A stretch of DNA of 48,139 nucleotides from Bacteroidota bacterium (GTDB taxonomy: Bacteria; Bacteroidota; Bacteroidia; B-17B0; Aurantibacillaceae): the NCBI GenBank assembly GCA_013297775.1, contig JAAFIL010000027.1, positions 1 through 48,139 on the forward strand. The letters run 5' to 3'. Below the pieces are notes generated by a model. That model was not told the origin of the DNA and did not search any database. It saw nothing but the letters and a program-made list of their open reading frames with translations. Position numbers and translations under genes: made by a program. The first letter of the stretch is position 1. Each line of letters begins with the position of its first letter. Shown one piece after another: positions 17,753 to 26,400 of this stretch.

Positions 17753-19078
17753 ATGAAACGGCATCGTCTTTTTGTTTTAGGAGTCATTTTTTTATTGTTA
17801 AATAGCATTTTAGCTCAAGATAATGGCTATGTAAAACTCACCAAATCTTACATGGCTGCCATTAAACGCAACGAGTTATACAAAAACAAAAGCTATTTCG
17901 ATACTAATTTTTATGGGAAAACCATGGCCTATCAAACTGAAAAAGCAGTTGAATCGTTTTTAAAAGAAAAAGGAAGCATCGTGGCCATAGAAAAAACGGT
18001 GGTGGACACACAAGGCTGCAAAATGGCAACAGCTACCGCTATTAAAACTCAAAAAGGAAAGTTTATTTGGTATCATTTTTACGACCAAGCACAAAAATTA
18101 CAACGCTTAGAGATTGATACTTTTGAAACCCAATGGTTTTACCAACCCGAAACTGCTTTTAGTGCTTACACCGTGCGCGAGGTACTCGTTGAACCCAATC
18201 TTTACATTAAACTCCCGGCGAGTTTGTACTTACCTAAAGCTACTAAAAAAGCACCCATAGCGGTTTTGGTGCACGGAAGTGGTCCACACGACCGTAACTG
18301 CACCATTGGTAAAAATAAAATTTTTAAAGATATTGCTTTGGGTTTACTCGAAAAAGGTATTGCGGTGTTGGTGTACGACAAACGCACTTATGTTTACCAA
18401 TTCAACAATCCATTTCCGAACGATAGCATGGATTATTATAGCGAAACCATAGACGATGCGGTAGCCGCCATTGCCCTAGCCAAACAACAACCCGAAATAG
18501 ATAGCAATAAAGTGGTGTTAATTGGGCATAGCCAAGGTGCCATGTGTGGGCCTAAAATTGTTGAAAAAGCTGGTAAATTAAAAGGTCTTGTTTTATTAGC
18601 TGGCCCCGCGCGGTCGTTGTTAGATATTGTTCCCGAGCAATTGAATTACTTATTTAATTTAGACGGAGAATTTACAAAGGCCGAAGAAAGCCAACTGAAT
18701 ACCATTAACTGGCAAATAAAAAATGCCAAAAGCGAAAAACTAAATTTGAAAACCAAAAGTGTTACTTTACCTTTTGGAGCGGGTGCTAAATATTGGTTGT
18801 GTGACCGAACATTTAACCAATTAGAAACCGCTAAACAACTTACACTTCCTATTTTAAATTTACAAGGCGCACGTGATTATAACGTTACGTTAAAAGAATT
18901 TCAATTATGGGAAGATGCCATGAAAGGCAAAAGCAATTACCAATCGGCCGTTTTCGATGATTTAGACCACTTGTACTTTAAAGGCAGCGGCATGGGCAAA
19001 CCCGAAGAATCAATGAAAGCACAGCATGTAGATGCGCGCGTTATTCAGCGCATAGCGACATTTATACTGGTTAAATAG
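17753..19078 (+). CDS. Exported alpha/beta hydrolase
   Basis: A 441-residue protein with a signal peptide (MKRHRLFVLGVIFLLLNSILAQ), a DUF3887-like N-terminal domain of about 110 residues, and an alpha/beta hydrolase domain. The oxyanion region reads VLVHGSGPHDRN. The nucleophile elbow is GHSQG with Ser260, and the other members of the triad are probably Asp375 (GARDY) and His406 (DLDHLYF). The spacing fits serine hydrolases of the peptidase/esterase type. The substrate cannot be inferred. A TATATTTA sequence about 30 bp upstream may be the -7 box. It is single, divergent from dnaG, and followed by a DUF3606 gene with a 93-bp gap. Confidence 0.9.
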   Translation: MKRHRLFVLGVIFLLLNSILAQDNGYVKLTKSYMAAIKRNELYKNKSYFDTNFYGKTMAYQTEKAVESFLKEKGSIVAIEKTVVDTQGCKMATATAIKTQKGKFIWYHFYDQAQKLQRLEIDTFETQWFYQPETAFSAYTVREVLVEPNLYIKLPASLYLPKATKKAPIAVLVHGSGPHDRNCTIGKNKIFKDIALGLLEKGIAVLVYDKRTYVYQFNNPFPNDSMDYYSETIDDAVAAIALAKQQPEIDSNKVVLIGHSQGAMCGPKIVEKAGKLKGLVLLAGPARSLLDIVPEQLNYLFNLDGEFTKAEESQLNTINWQIKNAKSEKLNLKTKSVTLPFGAGAKYWLCDRTFNQLETAKQLTLPILNLQGARDYNVTLKEFQLWEDAMKGKSNYQSAVFDDLDHLYFKGSGMGKPEESMKAQHVDARVIQRIATFILVK

Positions 19079-19171
19079 GTTACTAAAGCCTTTTAGTCGA
19101 ATAAATAAAACAAGGTGTAACAATTCATAATTAGTTCCGTTATTAATGCAGAACTTTACACTTGTAAACAA

Positions 19172-19393
19172 ATGAGAAAAGCAGGGAAAAATTTATTTTA
19201 CGAAGATTTTAGTAGATTTCGCTATAAAGTAATTGATGTTTTAAACGTTAATAATTTAGATTATTGGACCAAAGAGTTAAACTGTTCGCAAGAAATTTTA
19301 TTGAAAGCCATTTCGACCGTTGGTAATAATGTGATGCTTATTAACGATTGGTTAATTTTGAACCGTTTGCGTAGAGAATTTGATTACAATTAA
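19172..19393 (+). CDS. DUF3606 domain small protein
   Basis: A 73-residue soluble protein. Its core, IDVLNVNNLDYWTKELNCS followed by LLKAISTVGNNV, matches the DUF3606 pattern: two short helices around a WTKELxC motif and an ALxxVG-like turn. In many bacteria such proteins are small and stress- or DNA-associated, but the function is not established. It converges on the membrane protein gene that ends at 19400, with only 6 bp between the two stops. Confidence 0.82.
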   Translation: MRKAGKNLFYEDFSRFRYKVIDVLNVNNLDYWTKELNCSQEILLKAISTVGNNVMLINDWLILNRLRREFDYN

Positions 19394-19399
19394 TCACAT

Positions 19400-19756
19400 T
19401 TACTCGTGTTCGTTTTTAGATACGCCAAAAATAAGATTAAGCAAACCACTCACTAAGGACAGCAAAATACTAAACAACAAGGCGCGCCAAAAACCACTAA
19501 CGTGAAAGCCATCTACCAATTTATCGGCCAACATTATCATTCCAGCATTAATGACCAACAAAAAAAAACCTAAACTAAGCATAGTAATTGGAATTGTTAA
19601 TACTTGAAGAATAGGTTTTACAATGGCATTTAAAAAAGCAAGTACAACCGCCACAATAAGGCTAACCCACCAATCCTTTACCTCTACCCCTTTCAAAAAA
19701 TGTTGAAGAATTAAAATACTCAAAGCGGTTACACCAATGCGGATTAAAAATTTCAT
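19400..19756 (-). CDS. Phage holin family 4 / YvlD-like membrane protein
   Basis: A 118-residue integral membrane protein with four predicted hydrophobic helices (about 3-18, 30-50, 54-76 and 88-108). The motifs VVLAFLNAIVKPILQVLTIP and LVINAGMIMLADKLVDGF are typical of the Mycobacterial 4-TMS phage holin superfamily, whose chromosomal members are not lysis proteins. A short acidic tail ends the protein. There are no prophage genes nearby, so a housekeeping membrane role of unknown nature is more likely than cell lysis. Confidence 0.88.
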   Translation of the reverse strand: MKFLIRIGVTALSILILQHFLKGVEVKDWWVSLIVAVVLAFLNAIVKPILQVLTIPITMLSLGFFLLVINAGMIMLADKLVDGFHVSGFWRALLFSILLSLVSGLLNLIFGVSKNEHE

Positions 19757-19871
19757 ACACGAAAATAAGTTAAAGTTATTTATTTTCGATTAAAAACGCT
19801 AACTCCAATTAATTTTATACTTAAATTAGGAGTGAGTAATTGGTTTTAACAAAAATTAATTTAACCCGAAA

Positions 19872-19879
19872 TACCTTTG
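19872..19879 (+). promoter_or_regulatory. Bacteroidota -7 promoter box for the DUF3108 gene
   Basis: TACCTTTG is an exact match to TAnnTTTG. It lies 40 bp before the ATG at 19920 in otherwise AT-rich intergenic DNA. No clear TTG element was assigned at -33. Confidence 0.5.
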
Positions 19880-19919
19880 GCATACCATTTGGATTTTATA
19901 CTATGATTTATTTAAAGAA

Positions 19920-20774
19920 ATGAGAAACATACATTCATCATTCAAAAAAAGTAGTTTAGTTTTAGTGCTTCTAACCCTTTGCTCGGCGGGTTTTAAACGC
20001 GATGCCATTTTTTACATTGAGCAATCCATTACAGAGGCTTCTGTTCAACATACAGAGGTTTTGCCCGTTAATCCGATTACCGCTTTTAAAGAAGGCGAAA
20101 TTTTAAGTTACCGCTTGCATTATGGGGTTTTAAATGCTGGAGTTGCTATTTTAGAAGTAAAACCCGATGTATTAGACATTAACGGTCGCAAGGTGTTTCA
20201 TATTGTTGGAAATGGTTATACCAAAGGCAGTGCCGATTGGTTTTTTAAAGTACGCGATCGTTACGAAACGTATTTAGACAAAGAAGCTGGTGTGCCGTGG
20301 ATGTTTGTGCGCCGCGTAGATGAAGGGGGCTATAAATTTAGTCAAGATTATATTTTTAACCACTATGCTAAAAAAGTAGATATTGGTAGTGGCGAAAAAT
20401 TGGATGTACCCGTTGGCATTCAAGACATGGTAAGTGCATTTTACAGTGCCAGAAACTTAGATTTTTCGACTGCCAAAGAAGGCGATATTTTTAGCTTGAA
20501 ATGTTTTTTAGATAAAGAAATTTGGCCGCTAAAAATTAAATTCGTTGGTAAAGAAATTATTGAAACCGATATTGGCAATTACCGCTGTTTAAAGTTTAGA
20601 CCCATTGTTCAAAAGGGACGCGTGTTTAAACATGAAGAAGATTTAAACGTTTGGATTAGCGACGATGGCAATCACATTCCTATGCGTGCAGAAGCCAAAA
20701 TTTTAATTGGTAGCATTAAAATGGATATAACCAAAGTACAAAACTTAGCACATCCTAGCAGTAAAGTTCAATAA
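19920..20774 (+). CDS. DUF3108 domain exported protein
   Basis: A 284-residue protein with an N-terminal hydrophobic leader (FKKSSLVLVLLTLCSAGF) that probably serves as a signal peptide. The rest is a DUF3108 domain, recognised by GEILSYRLHYGVLNAGVAILE, DWFFKVRDRYETYLD, YIFNHYAKKVD, and VWISDDGNHIPMRAEAKILIGSI near the end. Family members are envelope proteins predicted to be beta-rich, with no settled biochemical role. It is transcribed alone from the -7 box at 19872 and converges on the frameshifted patatin gene. Confidence 0.9.
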   Translation: MRNIHSSFKKSSLVLVLLTLCSAGFKRDAIFYIEQSITEASVQHTEVLPVNPITAFKEGEILSYRLHYGVLNAGVAILEVKPDVLDINGRKVFHIVGNGYTKGSADWFFKVRDRYETYLDKEAGVPWMFVRRVDEGGYKFSQDYIFNHYAKKVDIGSGEKLDVPVGIQDMVSAFYSARNLDFSTAKEGDIFSLKCFLDKEIWPLKIKFVGKEIIETDIGNYRCLKFRPIVQKGRVFKHEEDLNVWISDDGNHIPMRAEAKILIGSIKMDITKVQNLAHPSSKVQ

Positions 20775-20800
20775 TAAAAAAGCGTTTAAACTGGTGTTCA

Positions 20801-21687
20801 TTAACTCGCTACTCCCAAAAATGCGCTGGCGTACTTCTTGCCCGAATTAAACAAATCTGTTTTTTGACTATCTGTTAAACTAAAATTAGTTAGCGATATA
20901 CCTAAATTATCAATAACAATAGAACGTTTCTCTTCAGAAGAGTCGTGCTGAAAGTTAACAACCTGCGCATCAAGCATCGTTTGAACTAAACTGCTAATGT
21001 ACTTTGCAAATTGACCCGTTTGTAAATCGCTGGCTGCGGCTACCGAACCCAAATTAGATAAAAATAATCCTAGCGTTTTCGGATTGGGAACACCTCCTGT
21101 ATCAAAAATAGTGAGCGGGTAATTGTAAATCATGCCACCATCTACATAAATATGATCATCAGGATTATTTTTGGAAATTGCCAAGCCTCAAAAAATAATG
21201 GAATAGACATAGAAGCACGCACCGCTTCGGCAACAATAACAGTAGGCGTTCTTTCTACCGAAAATTCTTTAAGCCCTTGTGTGTTTAAATCGGTTGAAAA
21301 CACATATAAATCTCTACAACCTTTATTTTTAAAATCGGTAAACGTTGCATTAGGGTCAAGACCTGCATTTTGGATTTGCGTTTTCATCCAACTTAAAAAT
21401 GCTTCCCCTTTGTAAAATCCATATTTACCAATAACATGCAACGCATCGGGCAATATACCGCCATCTTCAAACGATTTAAAATTAGTTTGATTAACGATAG
21501 TAGTTATTTGCGATGAATTATAACGTAAACTAATGAGAGCCGCTGTAATTGCACCAGCCGAAGTACCCGCTACACGTTGAATACCTTGCAATACTTGTTG
21601 TTGCTCAAGCACCTCAATTGCGCCAGCGTAGGCAATACCCAACACCCCGCCTCCTTTAAATACTAAATTTTCTGTCCCAGTTATCAT
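20801..21687 (-). pseudogene. Patatin-like phospholipase with a single-base frameshift
   Basis: Two overlapping frames together make one patatin of about 295 residues. The upstream frame (21687 to about 21170) starts MITGTENLVF and has the oxyanion glycines KGGGVLG and the nucleophile GTSAG (Ser43). The downstream frame (about 21184 to 20801) has the catalytic DGGMIYNYPL. They join if one A is added to the A5 run on the minus strand at 21168-21172, which restores FPKNNPDDHIYVDGG. As given, the first frame stops shortly after the run and lacks the catalytic Asp. The cause may be true inactivation, a sequencing slip at the homopolymer, or -1 slippage on AAAAA. It is much shorter than the patatin at 36499-38799 and not closely related to it. 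Confidence 0.85.
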
Positions 21688-21717
21688 AAGTTATTTTTTT
21701 TAAATATAGTCATTTTC

Positions 21718-21890
21718 ATAATCCGAGATTATGCAATAGGAATCGTAGTGAGAGGCGAAAGCCCAATAAAACAGGTACTTTTTCGACTGAGGCATAGTGC
21801 CTCTATGGTGAAGGAGAAAAAGTGACGAAGTTTACTGTTTTGAAGGGATTTCGGCTCGTAATAGATTTCTATTGCATAATCTCGGATAAT
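21718..21890. mobile_element. MITE-like element with 22-bp terminal inverted repeats
   Basis: The ends 21718-21739 and 21869-21890 are inverted copies of a 22-bp sequence (core CCGAGATTATGCAATAG) with one mismatch. The inner parts also pair loosely (AAAACAG-GTAC-TTTTTC against GAAAAAGTGAC and CTGTTTT), and a GAGGCATAGTGCCTC hairpin sits at the middle. The whole 173 bp could thus form one long hairpin. It contains no gene. It lies about 30 bp upstream of the frameshifted patatin start and fills half of the 364-bp gap; the remainder (21891-22051) shows nothing I can name. Confidence 0.7.
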
Positions 21891-22051
21891 AAATTGATGA
21901 TAACTAAGATGCCCCGTTTCGTTGTGAAAATGATTAACTTTAACCTGTAATTATGTAATAGTGGCACCTATAAAATTAAAAAATTACTAAAATAAATACC
22001 TTGTATTGGTAACCCAAGCAACACCTAATACCTCAAACGAAAAAGTAAAAC

Positions 22052-22789
22052 ATGTATAGTAAACTCACTCAGCCGCCTTTACAAGATTGGCAAACACATC
22101 AACAACACTTAAACGAAAAAGGATATTCAATAACACCTCCCATCTACACATCGGTTGAGTTAGACGCCATTAGTCAACAACTCGCCTTAAACTTAAACTC
22201 AACACCAACAGACCATTCCATCTTAAACTGTAGAGCTATTTTAAATAAAGTACCAACGCTATATTCTTTCATATTTAAACCCGAACTGCTGAACTTCATA
22301 AAAACAATTATTGGAAAGCAATATTTTATTGTAAAGTCTATTTACTTCGATAAACCTAAATCATACAATTGGGTGGTTCCCTTTCACCAAGATATAACTC
22401 TATCCATTTTAAAAAAAGAAAATCAAAAAGGGTATCACCACTGGATTAAGAAAGAAGATGCTTGGTCGGTTCAAGCACCAGTAGAGGTTTTAAATACGAT
22501 TTACACACTTCGTATTCATTTAGACGATACCACGCCAGATACGGGTGCATTAAAAGTTTGGCCGCACACCCATCTCTTAGGGATAATGCGAAAGGAAAAA
22601 TTAGCCGCCAACTTTCAACACGAAGTGGTATGCGAGGTGCAAAAAGGAGCAGTCATGTTAATGCGACCGCTATTATGGCATGCCTCAGGTAAGAGTGATG
22701 GCGGGCAACGGCGCGTATTACACATCGAAATAAGTAATTACCAATTACCCAATCCCTTGAGGTGGGCAGAGTATAAAAATTTAGATTGA
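22052..22789 (+). CDS. Phytanoyl-CoA dioxygenase-like (PhyH) protein
   Basis: A 245-residue cytoplasmic Fe(II)/2-oxoglutarate-dependent dioxygenase-like protein. The iron-binding facial triad is visible as His112 and Asp114 in PFHQDITL, and His210 in LLWHASGKS. Arg220 or Arg221 (GGQRRVLHIEIS) is placed to bind the 2-oxoglutarate carboxylate. LRIHLDDTTPDTGALKVWPHTH is the conserved central strand of the family. The substrate is not predictable; PhyH proteins hydroxylate lipids, ectoine precursors and many secondary metabolites. The next gene begins 4 bp after its stop, so it is co-transcribed with a cytochrome c. Confidence 0.9.
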   Translation: MYSKLTQPPLQDWQTHQQHLNEKGYSITPPIYTSVELDAISQQLALNLNSTPTDHSILNCRAILNKVPTLYSFIFKPELLNFIKTIIGKQYFIVKSIYFDKPKSYNWVVPFHQDITLSILKKENQKGYHHWIKKEDAWSVQAPVEVLNTIYTLRIHLDDTTPDTGALKVWPHTHLLGIMRKEKLAANFQHEVVCEVQKGAVMLMRPLLWHASGKSDGGQRRVLHIEISNYQLPNPLRWAEYKNLD

Positions 22790-22793
22790 AGTC

Positions 22794-23321
22794 ATGGATG
22801 AATCCAGTAAAACTATCATTCGTAAACAAACAAAAGTAATTGTATTGCTCTTTTTCATCATTCTTTTACTCATTGTTAGTTTAGTAATTATAAATTTTAG
22901 AACGAGAGAATCAAGTAGTATTTGTGGCGTAAAATCAGAACCTGAATGGGTTTGTGGTACAGATAATTTACAAAGGCAAACGCTGTTAAATAATATACCT
23001 AAAGCAATTGCACAAACCCAAATACATGGCAACTATGAACGTGGCGAAAAACTATTTAAACAAAATTGTGCGGTTTGTCATACAACCACCGACCAACTTA
23101 TAACCGGTCCCGGTTTAAAAAATATATTCAATCGTGTTCCAACTCATCAAGTAACTTGGTTAAAAAACTATATTCTAAACTACGAAAAAGTAAAACGCTC
23201 TAAAGACGCTTACGCCTTGAGTCTTTCAAAAAAATATGACCAATTGGCTATGACTATTTTCGAAGACTTACTTAGCAACGAAGAAGTAGAAGATATTATT
23301 TTTTACTTGGCAGTGTTTTAA
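22794..23321 (+). CDS. Membrane-anchored c-type cytochrome
   Basis: A 175-residue protein with one N-terminal transmembrane anchor (about residues 15-34, LLFFIILLLIVSLVII), a short linker, and a class I cytochrome c domain facing the periplasm. Haem c is bound by CAVCH (Cys92, Cys95, His96) after GEKLFKQN. The distal ligand is probably Met153 in QLAMTIFEDL. GPGLKNIFNR and the final EEVEDIIFYL helix complete the fold. Two extra cysteines (Cys44 and Cys54) in the linker could form a disulfide. It is probably an electron carrier. The 4-bp spacing to the dioxygenase gene suggests an operon but does not show a redox partnership. Confidence 0.9.
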   Translation: MDESSKTIIRKQTKVIVLLFFIILLLIVSLVIINFRTRESSSICGVKSEPEWVCGTDNLQRQTLLNNIPKAIAQTQIHGNYERGEKLFKQNCAVCHTTTDQLITGPGLKNIFNRVPTHQVTWLKNYILNYEKVKRSKDAYALSLSKKYDQLAMTIFEDLLSNEEVEDIIFYLAVF

Positions 23322-23484
23322 TTACTCCCCTTCAACTAAACTTTCGTAAGGTCTATATAACACCTCAATGGGCAGCTTTAAGCTACAAGCCATCAAATAT
23401 TGAGTGAATGCGCACTTTGAAATAGTTAATACCTACAACTTGCTTCTTTTCTTTTTTAAATTTATTTAAAGAAAAATCCCCTGT

Positions 23485-26400
23485 ATGAAGTCATTTATAA
23501 TAACTATTTTCGTTCTGTTAAGCTACTTAACCCAATCGTTTTTAAAGGCGCAATGCTTAACGATGCTCTGTCCACCAAGCATAACAGTTAATGCACAGGC
23601 GGGGTCTTGCGCAACCGTTGTTACCTACCCTACACCAACTTTAAATTGCGCTACATGCACTTCATTTACACAAACATTTAATTACACTGGTGCTATGCAA
23701 CAATTTACAGTACCAGCAGGTGTAACATCTATCAATATTTTAGTTCGCGGTGCGCAAGGTGGTTTTCATCCTAGTTCTACGTTTCAACCAGGCTTAGGTG
23801 CCGTGGTTAGAGGTACATTTCCTGTTGCACCAGGTACCGTTTTAAAAGTGTTGGTTGGCGAACGACCTTCTATCACTACAGGCGGCGGCAATGGCGGCGG
23901 CGGCGGTTCGTTTGTTACAACACTAGCCAATGCACCTCTAATTATAGCAGGTGGCGGCGGTGGAAGCAGTGCCACCACCGACTCGCCCGCTAAACATGGC
24001 AACATAACCATTACTGGTGGAACAGGTGCAGCTGGCGGGGGAACTGGAGGAACCGGTGGCAATGGCGGTAATGTAGGCCCCACAGGTTTTCAATCGGGAC
24101 CAGGAGGAGGCCTACTCACCAATGGTGCTACTGGCTGGGCTGCTGGTTCAGGTGGCATTAGTTTTATTGGTGGAGGTGCTGGCGGTTTTGTAGCTGGCTG
24201 GCCAGCGGCTCGCGGCGGCTATGGTGGCGGCGGGCAAGGCTCAATGTTTGTAGTTGGCGGCGGCGGCGGCGGTTACTCGGGCGGTGGAGGTGGCGGAAAC
24301 GTGTCGCCTGCCGGAGGTGTTGGTGGTGGCGGTGCTTCATTTAATAATGGTACTTGTCCCAGTGCTACGGCAGGAATCAATACAGGTCATGGTTCGGTTA
24401 TGTTCTCGTGGGGCACAAGCACCATTGTTCCTGTTTTAACATCAGGTTTAGCCAGTGGCGCATCATTTCCTGTCGGAACAACCGTTCAAACTTATACCGC
24501 CCAAGACGGTGCAGGTAATACAACTTCTTGCTCGTTTTCAGTTACCGTTCGAGATGTAACATCACCAACCATAACTTGCCCACCTAATGTTAATCAATGT
24601 GTATCTGTTGTTAATGGTATTGCTCCTGTTTTAGTGCTCGATAATTGCCCTACCACACCTGCTGTAACTTATTCCTTTTCGGGGGCTACCGTTGGTGCTG
24701 GTTTAACTAATGCAAGTGGCTCAACGTTCAATACAGGCACAACCAATGTTACTTACATCGCAACAGATGGAAGCGGTAATATAGGAACGTGTAATTTTCA
24801 AGTGATTACTGGCGCAGCACCACTATTAACCGTAGCAGTAACTAATCCATCTATTTGTTTAGGCGCCAGCACAAGCATGAGTGCTTCGGGGGCGGCTACC
24901 TACACCTGGAGCGGGGGAGTAATCAATGGCATTCCGTTTTCACCCACTGTTACCACCATTTACACAGTTTCGGCAACAAGTGCTGGAGGCTGCACCACCA
25001 CTACCACACGAACAATTACCGTTAACCCTTTACCCAGTATTGTTACCAATTCGCCAACGGCCTGTTTAGGATCCAGCATCAACTTATCGGCTAGTGGTGG
25101 GGTTAATTATAATTGGAGTGGACCCAACGGTTTCACTTCAAATCTGCAAAATCCAACGTTGCCCAATGCAGCCCTTAACATGGCAGGGGTTTATTCCGTT
25201 ACGGTTACTAGCGCACAAGGCTGTAGCAATACGGCCGTATCAATTGTAACGGTAAGTGTATTGCCACCGCCAGCCATTAATAGCAACACCCCCTGCACAG
25301 GAAACACACTTTCATTAACCACTACTGCCGCCGTAACTTACAGTTGGAGCGGTCCCAACGGCTTCACTTCAAATCTACAAAATCCGCTTATAGCCACTAC
25401 CACAACGCTAAATAGCGGCGTTTACACCTTAACAACTTCTAATTCCTCGGGCTGTACAGCCTCGGGTACATTGGCGGTTACAATCAATCCACGTCCTACC
25501 CTATTGGCTTCCTCCAATAGTCCAGTTTGTGCAAGTAAAACACTCTCCTTAAATGGAAGTGGCGGCGTTTCGGCGGTGTGGTCAGGTCCTGCGGCTTATA
25601 CCTCAACCAATTACTCACCTTCCATTGCGAGTGCTTCGCTGGCCAATGCTGGAAATTATTCGTTAACGGTAACAGGTGCCAATGGCTGCACCAGCACCAC
25701 TGTAATAGCTGTAGTAATAAATACACTTCCTATTGTTGTTACTAATTCGCCTTCGGCTTGTTCTGGTGGAACTATTAACTTAACCGCTTCGGGTGGAGGC
25801 TCTTATAACTGGTCGGGACCAAACGGCTTTACATCTCTTATTCAAAACCCAACGTTAACAAATGCTTTGCCCATTCAATCAGGTACATACACGGTACTAG
25901 TAACCAGTTCTCAAGGTTGCACTAACACCGCCGTAGCGTCAGTTACAGTAAGCAATCAATTAACCCCAGCCATAAATAGCAATACCCCTTGCACTGGCAG
26001 CGCATTAAACTTTACCACGCCTGCCTCTGCCACTTATAGTTGGAGCGGACCAGCAGGCTTTACTTCCGTTTTGCAAAATCCTACCATTGCTAATTCATCA
26101 ACATTAAACGCAGGTATTTATACGTTAACAACTACAAATGCTTTAGGCTGCATTGCTAGTGGCACATTATTGGTTAATGTCAATCCACGCCCCTCCCTGT
26201 CGAGTGCTTCAAATGCACCACTATGTGTCGGACAAACCCTTAACCTAATTGGAAGTGGTGGCGTTTTAGCAACTTGGTCTGGTCCTGCGGGATTTGTTTC
26301 TAACACCTACTCACCCAACATCCTTGCCGTTACAGCAGCTAATGCGGGCAATTATTCGTTAACTGTAACCGATGCCAATGGCTGCACTAACACAACGGTT

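Noticed and set aside
19400-19756. Prophage lysis gene because of the holin-like family
   Set aside because: No other phage genes are around; chromosomal members of this family are common membrane proteins unrelated to lysis.
23784-24083. Proline-rich antisense frame in the giant Ig-repeat gene
   Set aside because: It is the mirror of the glycine-rich codons on the plus strand and has no independent support.
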